A stretch of DNA of 64,000 nt from Mycobacterium kansasii ATCC 12478. Lineage in GTDB: Bacteria; Actinomycetota; Actinomycetes; Mycobacteriales; Mycobacteriaceae. Position numbers and translations under genes: made by a program. This document shows positions 1-8,357 of the stretch, one piece after another. The notes under the pieces are model-generated. The model did no database searches and was not told where the DNA came from. It worked only from the letters and a program-made list of their open reading frames with translations. The stretch lies in assembly GCF_000157895.3 (NCBI RefSeq), contig NC_022663.1, positions 1,674,001-1,738,000 on the forward strand, read 5' to 3'. The stretch's first letter is position 1, and every line of letters starts with the position of its first letter.

Positions 1-1
1 G

Positions 2-250
2 TTTGGTGCCGGTGGCGGCGGGGGTGCGGGTGGCGCCGGCGGCGCCACTCCCGACCCCCTTGGTAACGGTGGTAACGGCGGTAACGGCGGTAACGGTGGG
101 GCCGCCCAGGCGGTTGGTGACGGCGGCGATGGCGGAACCGGTGGGTCCGCCGGGACCAACGGTGGGGGTGGGAACGACGGGGTCGACGGGCTCGGCGGCG
201 TTGGTGGCGCAGGCGGGCTGTTGACTGGCGCACCCGGCACGGATGGGTGA
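2..250 (+). CDS. PE_PGRS family protein, C-terminal end (5' truncated by window)
   Basis: Reading from base 2, the frame encodes an almost pure glycine/asparagine/alanine repeat with GGNGGNGG and GGAGG triplets, ending LTGAPGTDG before a TGA at 248-250. This is the typical PGRS tail of a mycobacterial PE_PGRS surface or secreted protein. The PE domain that would direct ESX-5 export lies upstream of the window, so subgroup and length cannot be judged. PGRS repeats are low-complexity, so only family membership is safe. Confidence 0.8.
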   Translation, partial: FGAGGGGGAGGAGGATPDPLGNGGNGGNGGNGGAAQAVGDGGDGGTGGSAGTNGGGGNDGVDGLGGVGGAGGLLTGAPGTDG

Positions 251-423
251 GCGGCGAGTTCGCAGTGTTGGTGGCGCAACCGGCCCGGACGGCGGATCAC
301 GCGGGACTATCAGTCACCGGCTTCGCCTTGGACAACAACGACATTCGTCACCGCTGCCCGTCGTCAACTGTCGACCACATCGATACCGCGTGATACACAC
401 CGATCGAAAGCGCAATCACCTGG

Positions 424-597
424 CTAGCCGCTCTTGCGACGGAACTCCCGACGGCTTTCCACCGGCCCATGCGCCCGGGACTGCTTGCCGCCGGCATCCT
501 TGTGGTCCGATCCGCCTGACGACTTGGCCAGCTTGCGGTCGAGGGCTTCGCGGAACTTGCGCTTGGTCTCGTCCTCCGGGGACTCCGATGCAGCCAT
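424..597 (-). CDS. DUF5302 small basic protein
   Basis: This 57-residue ORF begins MAASESPEDETKRKFREALD and ends RREFRRKSG. It is highly charged, with no hydrophobic segment, and matches the actinobacterial DUF5302 family in its acidic start, KRKFREALDRK block and Arg/Lys-rich tail. The function of the family is unknown. It is transcribed in the same direction as the neighbouring flavin/F420 protein, whose stop lies 23 bases upstream of this start, an arrangement consistent with co-transcription. The ATG at 595-597 is the only in-frame start that gives the family length. Confidence 0.7.
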   Translation of the reverse strand: MAASESPEDETKRKFREALDRKLAKSSGGSDHKDAGGKQSRAHGPVESRREFRRKSG

Positions 598-620
598 ACT
601 CGGCAGCCTAACCCGGTTGT

Positions 621-1064
621 CTACCGCTTACCCGGCGGCAGACCGTAAACGTGGGAGATCGGCAGGGTCAGCAGTACCCGCCGATCGGTGACCATGGCCT
701 CCCGGTATTCGTCCCAATCCGGATGCTCACCAGCGATGTTGCGGTACAAGGCAATTAGCGCTTCCACGGTGTCGTCGCCGGGCGCGGCGGCCGGCGCCGT
801 GAGCTCCGCGGTGCCCTCGGCGACCGCATAGGACCATCCGTCGTCGGCATCGACCAGGATCGACGCCCGCGGGTCCCGGCGCAGGTTGCGTGTCTTGGCC
901 CGCGGCTCAGTGATCGACACCTGGAACACCAGGGTGCGGGGGTCGAAGTGATACCGCACGTTGGACAGCTGGGGACGTCCGTCGCGTTTGATGGTGGCCA
1001 GAACTCCGATCGAGTTTCCGCTGATCACGGCCAACAGCTTGTCGTCGAAGACGTGGCGTCCCAT
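621..1064 (-). CDS. PPOX-class F420/FMN-dependent reductase, Rv1155-like
   Basis: This 147-residue protein is recognisable along its whole length as the orthologue of M. tuberculosis Rv1155, a small split-beta-barrel protein of the pyridoxamine-5'-phosphate-oxidase fold. Visible family blocks include the start VFDDKLLAVISGNSIGVLAT, then RPQLSNVRYHFDP, AKTRNLRRDPRASILVD and the C-terminal LPISHVYGLP. Rv1155 binds coenzyme F420 and belongs to a group of F420H2-dependent reductases; its physiological substrate is uncertain. The protein is soluble with no signal peptide. The length equals that of the M. tuberculosis protein, so the start is secure. Confidence 0.88.
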   Translation of the reverse strand: MGRHVFDDKLLAVISGNSIGVLATIKRDGRPQLSNVRYHFDPRTLVFQVSITEPRAKTRNLRRDPRASILVDADDGWSYAVAEGTAELTAPAAAPGDDTVEALIALYRNIAGEHPDWDEYREAMVTDRRVLLTLPISHVYGLPPGKR

Positions 1065-1120
1065 GCCCGAAAGCCTACGTTGCCTCGCGGCGGCCCAAGA
1101 CCACCTGGTGGAATCGGATC

Positions 1121-1636
1121 ATGACCCGGTACGCGGCATTCATGCGCGGCGTCAATGTCGGGGGCGTGACCCTGAAGATGGCCGACGTCGCCGCGGCGTT
1201 GACCGACGCCGGGCTCACCGACGTGCGCACCGTCCTGGCCAGCGGCAACGTCCTGCTCGAGTCATCCTCCGATGCCGCGCAGGTGCGCGCCACTGCCGAG
1301 GCCGCGTTGCGCGAGCAGTTCGGTTATGACGCGTGGGTGTTGGTCTACGACATCGATACCGTGCACGCCATCGACGACGGGTACCCGTTTGACCGGGAGG
1401 TCGACGGATACCAGTCGTACGTCACGTTTGTCAGCGACGCCGCGGTGCTCGACGAACTGGCGGCGCTGCAAGGTGGCCCGGCGGAGAAAATCAGCCGCGG
1501 CGACGGCGTCGTTTACTGGCAGGTACCGAAGGGAAGCACATTGAACAGCGCCATCGGCCAAACCATGGGTAAAAAGCGCTACAAGTCGTCGACCACCACC
1601 CGCAACCTGCGAACCCTGGACAAGGTGCTGAAATGA
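1121..1636 (+). CDS. DUF1697 family protein
   Basis: This 171-residue protein opens with MTRYAAFMRGVNVGGVTLKM, the hallmark N-terminus of DUF1697 proteins (an 'RGVNVGG' loop), followed by a ferredoxin-like alternating alpha/beta pattern including VRTVLASGNVLLES. It ends in a basic tail, GKKRYKSSTTTRNLRTLDKV, also typical of the family. Biochemical function is not established. The stop overlaps the next start by four bases (ATGA at 1633-1636), so translation is probably coupled to the methyltransferase downstream. The equivalent M. tuberculosis position is Rv1154c. Confidence 0.8.
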   Translation: MTRYAAFMRGVNVGGVTLKMADVAAALTDAGLTDVRTVLASGNVLLESSSDAAQVRATAEAALREQFGYDAWVLVYDIDTVHAIDDGYPFDREVDGYQSYVTFVSDAAVLDELAALQGGPAEKISRGDGVVYWQVPKGSTLNSAIGQTMGKKRYKSSTTTRNLRTLDKVLK

Positions 1637-2469
1637 CCCCCGCCGACGAAGCCGCCCAACAGAAGGTCAGCCTCACCGGAGTCTCCGAGACCGCCTTGCT
1701 GACGCTGAACGCAAGGGCCGCCGAGGCCCGCCGCAGCGACCCGATCATCGAAGACCCGATGGCCGTCAGGCTGGTCGACTCCATCGACTTCGATTTCGCG
1801 AAGTTCGGTCCTACCCGCCAGGACATCGCGTTGCGGGCCCGGGCCTTCGACGCCGCGGCCCTGTCCTATCTCGGCCGGCATCCGTCGGCCACGGTGGTGG
1901 CGCTGGCAGAAGGTCTGCAAACCAGCTTCTGGCGTTTGGACGCCGCTCTTTCGGATGGTCAATTTCGTTGGCTCACAGTTGATCTGGAACCGGTCATCGA
2001 TATCCGTGCGCGGCTGCTGCCGACGCCCGCCCGGGTGTCGGTGTGCGCCCAGTCCGCGTTGGACTACAGCTGGATGGACTGCGTCGACCCATCCGGCGGG
2101 GTGTTCATCACCGCCGAGGGGCTGCTGATGTACCTGCAGCCCGAACAGGCGCTGGCGCTGATCAGCGAGTGCGCGCAGAAATTCCCGGGCGGCCAGATGC
2201 TCTTCGACCTGCCGCCGCGCTGGTTTACCCTCTTCAGCCGGCTCGGCATCCGGACGTCGCTGCGCTACAAGATTCCGCCGATGCCGTTCAGCCTGTCCGT
2301 CGGGCAGGCCGCGGATTTGGTGAACACGGTGCCGGGCATCCGCGCGGTTCGCGACGTGCCGTTGCCCACCGGGCGCGGCTTGGTGTTCAACGCCGCGCTG
2401 TCGACGGTCTATCGCATGCCCGTCTTCGACGCGCTGCGTCCATGCCTGACCCTGCTGGAGTTCGGCTGA
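1633..2469 (+). CDS. omt: Class I SAM methyltransferase, Omt/Rv1153c-like (LCMT/Ppm fold)
   Basis: A 278-residue soluble protein corresponding to the gene annotated omt (Rv1153c). It belongs to the leucine-carboxyl-methyltransferase/tetracenomycin polyketide O-methyltransferase family. The N-terminal block ETALLTLNARAAEARRSDPI is the family's substrate-cap region. The SAM-binding stretch is ATVVALAEGLQTSFWRLD, and VFITAEGLLMYLQPE is the conserved post-catalytic block. The classic family motif reads VxLGxGxDTR; here it is altered to ALAEGLQTSFWRL, so cofactor geometry may differ. The substrate is unknown, plausibly a lipid or polyketide hydroxyl. It overlaps the DUF1697 gene by four bases. Confidence 0.8.
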   Translation: MTPADEAAQQKVSLTGVSETALLTLNARAAEARRSDPIIEDPMAVRLVDSIDFDFAKFGPTRQDIALRARAFDAAALSYLGRHPSATVVALAEGLQTSFWRLDAALSDGQFRWLTVDLEPVIDIRARLLPTPARVSVCAQSALDYSWMDCVDPSGGVFITAEGLLMYLQPEQALALISECAQKFPGGQMLFDLPPRWFTLFSRLGIRTSLRYKIPPMPFSLSVGQAADLVNTVPGIRAVRDVPLPTGRGLVFNAALSTVYRMPVFDALRPCLTLLEFG

Positions 2470-2473
2470 ACCC

Positions 2474-2836
2474 TCAGTCGGGCACGTTCGTGAGATAGCG
2501 CATCGCGTCGGACTTGGTCAGGCCCAGTGCGCGAGCGACTTCCACGTATTCCCTGGCTGCGGCGGCCATCGCCGCGTCGGTCGGGTCGAAGCGGGAGATG
2601 AAAGTACCGAAGCGCCCGCGTGTTTCGACGATCGCCGCCGACTCCAGCTCCCGGTAGGCGCGGGCCACCGTATTGGCGGCAACCCCGAGCTGGCCGGCCA
2701 GGTCGCGAACCGTCGGCAGCCGGGTTCCCGGTGGTAACGCACCGGCTCGCACCCCGTCGATAACTTGGGTTCTGAGCTGGTCGAACAGCGGCTTGCCCGC
2801 CTTCACATCGATCCGTAACCAGTCGCGCAGCTCCAC
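2474..2836 (-). CDS. GntR-family regulator, small YtrA-like type (Rv1152-like)
   Basis: A 120-residue protein made almost entirely of the GntR winged helix: PLFDQLRTQVIDGVRAGALP, then LPTVRDLAGQLGVAANTV for the recognition helix-turn-helix, and a wing at ETRGRFGTFI. There is no FCD or UTRA effector domain, only a short C-terminal helix, as in the YtrA subfamily. I chose the GTG at 2834-2836, giving VELRDWLRID, because it reproduces the M. tuberculosis Rv1152 length; a TTG at 2852-2854 is possible. It is divergent from the sirtuin, with only 37 bases between starts, so the two genes share one promoter region that this regulator could control. Confidence 0.85.
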   Translation of the reverse strand: MELRDWLRIDVKAGKPLFDQLRTQVIDGVRAGALPPGTRLPTVRDLAGQLGVAANTVARAYRELESAAIVETRGRFGTFISRFDPTDAAMAAAAREYVEVARALGLTKSDAMRYLTNVPD

Positions 2837-2873
2837 CCACCCAGTATCTACCAAGCACGGCTATCTTTGTGGG

Positions 2874-3587
2874 ATGCGAGTGACGGTGCTCAGCGGGGCA
2901 GGGATCTCGGCGGAAAGCGGTGTGCCGACCTTTCGCGACGACAAAAACGGATTGTGGGCCCGTTTCGACCCCTACGAGCTGTCCAGCACACACGGATGGG
3001 AGAGCAACCCCGAGCGCGTATGGGGCTGGTATCTGTGGCGCCACTACCTGGTGGCCACCGTCGAACCCAACGAGGGTCATCGAGCGATCGCCGACTGGCA
3101 GAGCGCGGCCGACGTCACCGTCGTCACCCAGAACGTCGACGATCTGCACGAACGTGCCGGCAGCGCCCCGGTGCACCACCTGCACGGCAGCCTTTTCGAA
3201 TTCCGTTGCGCCCGTTGCGGTATCCCCTACAGCGAGGCGTTACCGGTGATGACCGAGCCGGCGATCGAGGTGGAGCCGCCGGTCTGCGGCTGCGGCGGCC
3301 TGATCCGCCCCGACATCGTGTGGTTCGGCGAGGCGCTGCCCGAAGGGCCGTGGCAACATGCCGTCGCGGCAACCGAATCCGCCGATGTGATGGTGGTGGT
3401 GGGGACTTCCGCGATCGTCTACCCGGCCGCCGGGCTACCGGAGCTGGCACTGGCACGCGGCATTCCGGTGATCGAGGTCAATCCTGAGCCGACTCCGCTG
3501 TCCGGGAGCGCGACGATCTGTGTACGCCAGTCGGCGAGTCGGGCGTTGCCCGGGTTGTTGCAGCGGTTGCCTTCGCTGCTGGGTTAG
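2874..3587 (+). CDS. cobB: NAD-dependent protein deacylase, sirtuin class III (CobB/Rv1151c)
   Basis: A 237-residue sirtuin that removes acyl groups from lysines using NAD+. The NAD-binding GAGISAESGVPTFRD lies at residues 8-22, TQNVDDLHERAG at about 85-96, and the catalytic histidine is H104 in HLHGS. The zinc site begins with C112/C115 and continues in VCGCGG. Y53 and R56 form the YxxR motif that in SIRT5-type class III enzymes recognises succinyl or malonyl lysine, so desuccinylase activity is likely besides deacetylation. The ATG at 2874 gives exactly the M. tuberculosis Rv1151c length. The gene is divergent from the GntR gene. Confidence 0.92.
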   Translation: MRVTVLSGAGISAESGVPTFRDDKNGLWARFDPYELSSTHGWESNPERVWGWYLWRHYLVATVEPNEGHRAIADWQSAADVTVVTQNVDDLHERAGSAPVHHLHGSLFEFRCARCGIPYSEALPVMTEPAIEVEPPVCGCGGLIRPDIVWFGEALPEGPWQHAVAATESADVMVVVGTSAIVYPAAGLPELALARGIPVIEVNPEPTPLSGSATICVRQSASRALPGLLQRLPSLLG

Positions 3588-3594
3588 CTTTCGG

Positions 3595-3674
3595 GTCGAG
3601 CCTGCGATACTCGCATCGAAACTGCACACAGATCGCGGTTCGCCCACAGGACCGCGCGCTCAGCGCAGTTTCGG
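3595..3674. repeat. Left copy of imperfect direct repeat flanking the DUF559 gene
   Basis: An approximately 80-bp segment beginning GTCGAGCCTGCGATACTCGC and ending GCGCAGTTTCGG. It is matched in the same orientation, with scattered mismatches and a short indel, by 4553-4643 on the other side of the DUF559 gene. Shared landmarks are the repeated (A/G)CTGC(A/G)CACAGATCGC and CGCGCGCT(C/G)AGC blocks. It lies between the sirtuin stop and the DUF559 start. Confidence 0.7.
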
Positions 3675-3710
3675 TGAGCCGGCGTCGGCGGGGCGGGCGA
3701 TTCTGCGGTC

Positions 3711-4568
3711 ATGGCCAGCGAGGAACCATTTGTCGGCAGCGAAGCGGTGCGCAGCGGAACACTGCGGCCCCACCAGCTGCGTTCCCGATTCCGGGCGGTG
3801 TATCCCGACGTCTACGTGCGACGCGATCAGCAGTTGACGCTGCACCAGCGTGCGGTCGCGGCGTGGCTGTGGTCGCATCGCCGCGGTGTGCTTGCGGGGC
3901 TGACCGCCGCCGCGTGGCACGGCTCGAAATGGGTGGACGAACTCCTGCCCGTCGAATTGGTGTGGTCGAACGCGCGACCCCCACGCGGCCTGCGCACCTA
4001 TGACGTGCGGCTCCGGCCCGAGGAGCACGACGTCGTGGGCGGCATCCCGGTGACCACACCGCAACGCACCGCATACGACATTGGACGGCGAAAGCCGATG
4101 GGCACCGCGATCGCACACCTGGACGCTCTGCTGGGGGCAACCGACGTCAAAGTTGCGGAAGTCGCCGAAGTAGCCGACCGGCATCGCGGTGCGCGGGGCT
4201 TAAGGCAACTGGAAAGCGCGCTGGAGCTCGTCGACACCGGTTCGCAGTCGCCTAAAGAGAGCTGGCTGCGGCTGTTGATCATCGGCGCCGGGCTACCCCG
4301 GCCGACCACGCAAATCCCGGTGGCACCATCGGATGGCACCCGGATGTACTACCTCGATATGGGTTGGCCGGATTTGATGGTCGCCGTCGAATACGACGGC
4401 GAGCATCACCGCCTCGACCGCTGGCAATACACCAGGGACATCAGGCGTAGCGAGGCGTTGGAGCGGCTCGGCTGGCTCGTCGTGCGAGTGGTGGCAACCG
4501 ATAGTCCTGCCGACATCATTCGCCGGATCCGTGCTGCGTTGGAGTTTCGCGCGTCGAGCCTGCGCTAG
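3711..4568 (+). CDS. DUF559 / Vsr-like endonuclease-domain protein with AbiEi-like N-terminus
   Basis: A 285-residue protein. The N-terminal half resembles the winged-helix part of AbiEi-type antitoxins (GTLRPHQLRSRFRAVYPDVY, LAGLTAAAWHG). The C-terminal half holds a DUF559 PD-(D/E)xK nuclease fold: PDLMVAVEYDGEHH supplies an acidic pair, followed by YTRDIRRSEALERLGW and a final VVRV strand, as in very-short-patch repair (Vsr) endonucleases. Such proteins are numerous in mycobacteria and their role is unproven. The last codons and stop (ASSLR, TAG) lie inside the right flanking repeat, suggesting that gene and repeats moved as one unit. The corresponding M. tuberculosis interval carries different mobile genes. 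Confidence 0.7.
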   Translation: MASEEPFVGSEAVRSGTLRPHQLRSRFRAVYPDVYVRRDQQLTLHQRAVAAWLWSHRRGVLAGLTAAAWHGSKWVDELLPVELVWSNARPPRGLRTYDVRLRPEEHDVVGGIPVTTPQRTAYDIGRRKPMGTAIAHLDALLGATDVKVAEVAEVADRHRGARGLRQLESALELVDTGSQSPKESWLRLLIIGAGLPRPTTQIPVAPSDGTRMYYLDMGWPDLMVAVEYDGEHHRLDRWQYTRDIRRSEALERLGWLVVRVVATDSPADIIRRIRAALEFRASSLR

Positions 4569-4643
4569 TCGCATCGAGCCTGCGCACAGATCGCCCTTCG
4601 CCTCCTTGGGCTCAAGTGGTCGCGCGCTGAGCACAGTTTCGGG
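4553..4643. repeat. Right copy of imperfect direct repeat flanking the DUF559 gene
   Basis: Begins GTCGAGCCTGCGCTAGTCGC and ends GCACAGTTTCGGG, and matches 3595-3674 in the same orientation. It includes the final five codons and the stop of the DUF559 gene and abuts the end of the downstream methyltransferase at 4645. Confidence 0.7.
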
Positions 4644-4644
4644 G

Positions 4645-5286
4645 TCAGGGCAACGGGCGCCGCGCCCGGCCCAGCGCCAACTCTGACACCGGCACCGGCG
4701 CCCACGCCGGCAGTGTCCACTCCCGTCGTGCGGTGTCCACGTCGAATCCCGCCGCGACGATCGCGCGTTCGGTATGGCGATGGGTGTGGCAGTTGCCGGC
4801 CAGCCGCGGCCAGAACGTCGCGTCGACGAACTGCTGAAGCCGACCCCGAGCACCGGCACTGGCTACGTGCTCGAGATACCGCAACTGCCCACCCGGCCGT
4901 AGCAATGAGCGCAGATGTCGCAACACCCCGACCGGGTCGTTCACCGAACAGAGCACCAGCGAGCAGACCACCGCATCGAATGGCTCACCGGCGCTGAAGT
5001 CCTCCGCCGTATCGCCGATCACCACCACGGGAACGGGTGCGCCCTCTGCGGCCGCACGGGCTTTCACCGTCAAATGCGGCTCGGGCTCCACGGCCACGAC
5101 CTCTCTCACGGTCTGCGGGTAGTAGGCGAAGTTCGTCCCGACACCGGCACCGACTTCCAGTACCCGGCCCGACAAGCCGGCCAGGTTCTCTCGGCGCAGG
5201 TCTCGTACCGCCTGGGCTTCGTGGGCGGCGATGACGGGCCAGATGCGGGCGAAGAACGGGTGCTCGACCCGGGTATCGCGCGTCAT
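4645..5286 (-). CDS. Class I SAM-dependent methyltransferase (Rv1147-like)
   Basis: A 213-residue soluble methyltransferase. SAM motif I is visible as GRVLEVGAGVGTNFAYYP at about residues 40-57, the acidic motif II as VVAVEPEPH, motif post-I as FDAVVCSLVLCSV, and LLRPGGQLRYLEHV as the final family block. This pattern matches the methyltransferase-11/UbiE-like group and corresponds to Rv1147, sometimes called a phospholipid methyltransferase; the substrate is not shown by sequence. The start overlaps the tetR stop by ATGA (5283-5286), so it is the third gene of the mmpL13-tetR operon and translationally coupled to the regulator. Confidence 0.85.
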   Translation of the reverse strand: MTRDTRVEHPFFARIWPVIAAHEAQAVRDLRRENLAGLSGRVLEVGAGVGTNFAYYPQTVREVVAVEPEPHLTVKARAAAEGAPVPVVVIGDTAEDFSAGEPFDAVVCSLVLCSVNDPVGVLRHLRSLLRPGGQLRYLEHVASAGARGRLQQFVDATFWPRLAGNCHTHRHTERAIVAAGFDVDTARREWTLPAWAPVPVSELALGRARRPLP

Positions 5287-5978
5287 ACCTGCGCCGCCTC
5301 TGGTGAGCGATGCCGCATAACCCAATCCAACACCTGTCGAGACGTCGCGTGCCGACCGGCCAGACCGGCCACCATATGGCCGCACAGGACCGCGCTGAGC
5401 ACCCGATCGGCGAACGCCTCCACGTCGTCGAACGGCAAGTGCGGCTTCGTAATCAATAGCGCGGCCACGCCGTGCACGGCGGCCCACAATTCCAGGGCGA
5501 TCATGGTCGGGTCGTCCACGCGGTAGACGCCCTCGTCCATGAGCGCCCGTACGGAGGCGCGCATGTGCTGGAACGCGGAGCTGTCCAGGGCGAGATCGAC
5601 GTCGCTGCCCGACCGCCACTCCCCCATGGTGGCAAGGCGGTACAGCTCCGGAGTCTGCAGAGCGAACCGCACATAGGCCAGACCCTGTGCCCGCAGCACG
5701 TCCACCGTGGACGGCTGGCCGGTAGCCGCACGCTCCATTTCACCGTCGAGTCTGGCCAGGTAGCGGGCGCACACCGCGTCCAACAGCGTGTCTTTGTCCG
5801 CGAAGTGCAGATAGAGGGAAGGCGGTGTGACTCCCACCCGCTGGGCCACCGACCGGATCGAGACCGCCCGCGCCTGGCCCGTCTCCAGCAGCAACTCGGT
5901 GGCCGCATCCAGGATTTCCTGGCGCAGCCGGTCTCCCGATCCGCGCGGGGCACGTGAGCGACGCAGTCCCATCGTCAC
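5283..5978 (-). CDS. TetR/AcrR-family transcriptional regulator
   Basis: A 231-residue TetR repressor. The helix-turn-helix is at about residues 20-65: RQEILDAATELLLETG, then SIRSVAQRVGVTPPSLYLHF with the diagnostic YLHFADKDTLL turn. The C-terminal ligand-binding domain is alpha-helical and of the WHG type (ELWAAVHGVAALLITKP). It starts one base after the mmpL13 stop and overlaps the methyltransferase, so it sits in the middle of the operon it probably controls. A near-palindrome at 8358-8380 upstream of mmpL13 is the likely operator. The ligand is unknown, most likely a lipid carried by MmpL13. Confidence 0.88.
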   Translation of the reverse strand: MTMGLRRSRAPRGSGDRLRQEILDAATELLLETGQARAVSIRSVAQRVGVTPPSLYLHFADKDTLLDAVCARYLARLDGEMERAATGQPSTVDVLRAQGLAYVRFALQTPELYRLATMGEWRSGSDVDLALDSSAFQHMRASVRALMDEGVYRVDDPTMIALELWAAVHGVAALLITKPHLPFDDVEAFADRVLSAVLCGHMVAGLAGRHATSRQVLDWVMRHRSPEAAQV

Positions 5979-5979
5979 G

Positions 5980-8304
5980 TCAACCCTTACCCGTCAACGC
6001 TGCGGGAATCGCCGGCTCCTCACAGCGGCTCGCCGTCTTGGCCCCATGCTCGACTGCGGCGCCCTCGCTGATGCCAAACCGCTCGTGCAGCCACACCAAC
6101 GGCTTGGGCGCCCACCAGTTCCAGCTGCCCATCACGTGCATGAAGGCCGGCACCAAGACCACGCGCACCAGGGTGGCATCGGCGGCCACGGCAAGGGTCA
6201 GGCCCAGACCGAACATTCGCATGAACGACACATGCGCGGCGATCAGCGCGGCGAACGACATCGACATCACCAACGCCGCCGCGGTGATCACCCGCCCCGT
6301 GCGGGCCACCCCGAGCGCCACGCTCTCGTCGTTGGCGGCATGCGCTTCGGCCGGGTTGGGGGTTGCCGGCCGAGCAGCTCCGGAAGCCAGCCAGTACTCG
6401 CGGATCCGGGCGACCAGGAATACCTCGTAATCCATGGACAGCCCGAAGGCGATGCAGAACAACAGCACCGGCATGTTCGCCACCAGCGTCCCGCTCGGAG
6501 TTGTGCCCAGAGCCCCCAGATGGCCGTCCTGGAAGATCCATACCAGCGCGCCGAACGCCGCACTCAGCGACAGCACGTTACAAACCAGAGCCTTGACCGG
6601 CAACACCACGCTGCCGGTGAGCAGGAACAGCAGCACCAGCGTGATGACGGCCATCAAGCCCAGTACCAGCGGGAGCCGATCGGTCACCGCAGCGACGCTG
6701 TCCCTGTTGACCTGCACCACGCCGGCCATCTCGACGGATCGCCCGGCCGGGCCACCCACCTGGTGCAAGCGGGTGAGCTGGGTGTCGGAGGCTTGGGAAA
6801 ACAGCGGCGCGATGCTGTAGACGGTCAGGAACGCGCTGCCGTCGGCAAACCCGGTGGCTCCGGCCGGCGGGCCCACCTTGTTCCCACCGACGAACGTTCC
6901 GCTCGGGGCGCTCACCGACGACACGTCGGGTACCCGCGACAGGTCGGCGGCATAGCCGTCAAGGTCGGCCGGAGTCAGACCGCGGGCGTCGGGGACGACG
7001 ACCGGAACCGCCATCGCCAGGTCGTGAGCGAAGTCCTTGCGCAACCGATCACCCACCTGATGGGCAGAGGCCGTTCGCGGCAGCACCCGGTCGTCGGGGA
7101 AGCCCCATTTCACCGACAGGAACGGGAGCCCCAGCAGCACCAGCAGCGCGAGCACCGCCAGACCGATCGGCAACCACCGGCGCATGACGAACTTGGTGGA
7201 CCGATACCAGAACAGTTGCTCGACGGGTTTGTGCACCGGCTCGGGGCGACCGAGCATGCGGCGTATGAGGCGGCGAACGTCCCATGCGTCGAGGCGGGGA
7301 CCCAGCAGCACGATCGCGGCCGGAGTGATCATGATCGACGCGGCCGCCACGAAGGCGACGGTGGCCACACCGGCGTAGGCGAACGACTTCAGGAAGTACA
7401 TCGGGAACGCCACTGTGGCCGCCATCGACAACGCCACCGTGGTTGCCGAGAACAAGACCGTGCGACCGGACGTGGCCATCGTCCGGATCAGCGCCTCGTC
7501 CGGGTCACTGCCCTCGGCCAGCTCGTCGCGATAGCGGCTGATGATCAGCAGTGTGTAGTCGATGGCCAGGGCCAAACCCAACGCTGTGCTCAGGTTGAGC
7601 GCGAAGATCGAGACCTCGGTGGTGAACGTCACCAGTCGCAGCGCCGACATCGAGCCGACCACCGCCAGGGCACCCAGCGCCATCGGCAGCGCCGCTGCAA
7701 GTAGGCCACCAAAAACCCACACCAGCACCAGGAAGCTGAGCGGAATCGCGATCGCCTCCATCACCAGCAGGTCCGCTTGATTCTGCTCGTTGATCTGGGC
7801 GTACTCCATGGCCGACCCGCCCGCGCGCACGGTGACACCGTCACGGTCGTGGACGATTTCGTCGGCCAGTGTCTGGGCGTTCTTCTGCGCGTTGTTCTCG
7901 CCGCCCTTGATGTTGACCACGATCAACCCCGACTTGCCGTCGGTGCTGACCAGGTCGCCGGACGCCGGCGCCGGCCCCGTCCACGGTGATGTCACGTTGT
8001 AGACCAACGGCGATCGCTGCAGCTGGCCGACGACGTCGGTACCGACGCTGCGAGCAGCCTCGCTATTGACGCCCCCGGGGGAGGTCACCAGGATCAGCAT
8101 CTGCTGACCGCTTTGGCCGAACTTGTCGGTCAGCACCTTGATGGCGCGGGCAGATTCAGAGTTGGGGTCCTGAAACCCGCCGGGCGACAGGCTCTTGGCG
8201 ACCGGGATGCCGAAGACCGCGGCGGCCAGGAACACCAGCAACGCAGCCCCGATGATTCGGCGCGGCGCAGCTATGGCGAGTCGTGCGATCCCCTGCAACA
8301 TCAT
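5980..8304 (-). CDS. mmpL13: RND-superfamily lipid transporter MmpL13, intact
   Basis: A 774-residue inner-membrane RND transporter with two MMPL repeats. Each repeat has a large periplasmic loop followed by a bundle of hydrophobic helices, about twelve transmembrane segments in all. The proton-relay Asp-Tyr pairs used by MmpL3-type pumps are present in both halves: LALAIDYTLLIISRYRDE and GLSMDYEVFLVARIREYW. Position and neighbours identify it with M. tuberculosis mmpL13, which is split there into mmpL13a and mmpL13b (Rv1145/Rv1146); here the reading frame is continuous. The start could be either of two adjacent ATGs. The cargo is not known. It is the first gene of the operon. Confidence 0.88.
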   Translation of the reverse strand: MMLQGIARLAIAAPRRIIGAALLVFLAAAVFGIPVAKSLSPGGFQDPNSESARAIKVLTDKFGQSGQQMLILVTSPGGVNSEAARSVGTDVVGQLQRSPLVYNVTSPWTGPAPASGDLVSTDGKSGLIVVNIKGGENNAQKNAQTLADEIVHDRDGVTVRAGGSAMEYAQINEQNQADLLVMEAIAIPLSFLVLVWVFGGLLAAALPMALGALAVVGSMSALRLVTFTTEVSIFALNLSTALGLALAIDYTLLIISRYRDELAEGSDPDEALIRTMATSGRTVLFSATTVALSMAATVAFPMYFLKSFAYAGVATVAFVAAASIMITPAAIVLLGPRLDAWDVRRLIRRMLGRPEPVHKPVEQLFWYRSTKFVMRRWLPIGLAVLALLVLLGLPFLSVKWGFPDDRVLPRTASAHQVGDRLRKDFAHDLAMAVPVVVPDARGLTPADLDGYAADLSRVPDVSSVSAPSGTFVGGNKVGPPAGATGFADGSAFLTVYSIAPLFSQASDTQLTRLHQVGGPAGRSVEMAGVVQVNRDSVAAVTDRLPLVLGLMAVITLVLLFLLTGSVVLPVKALVCNVLSLSAAFGALVWIFQDGHLGALGTTPSGTLVANMPVLLFCIAFGLSMDYEVFLVARIREYWLASGAARPATPNPAEAHAANDESVALGVARTGRVITAAALVMSMSFAALIAAHVSFMRMFGLGLTLAVAADATLVRVVLVPAFMHVMGSWNWWAPKPLVWLHERFGISEGAAVEHGAKTASRCEEPAIPAALTGKG

Positions 8305-8357
8305 GCGTCCCCTCCAACGCCGGCACAGGCCGTCCCCGAGCGGCCGCCGTATCCGCG

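Noticed and set aside
5827..7704. A 625-codon open frame on the plus strand, rich in Gln, His and Arg
   Set aside because: It is exactly antisense to the tetR-mmpL13 coding region, has no recognisable domain and has the composition expected of a shadow frame in GC-rich DNA.
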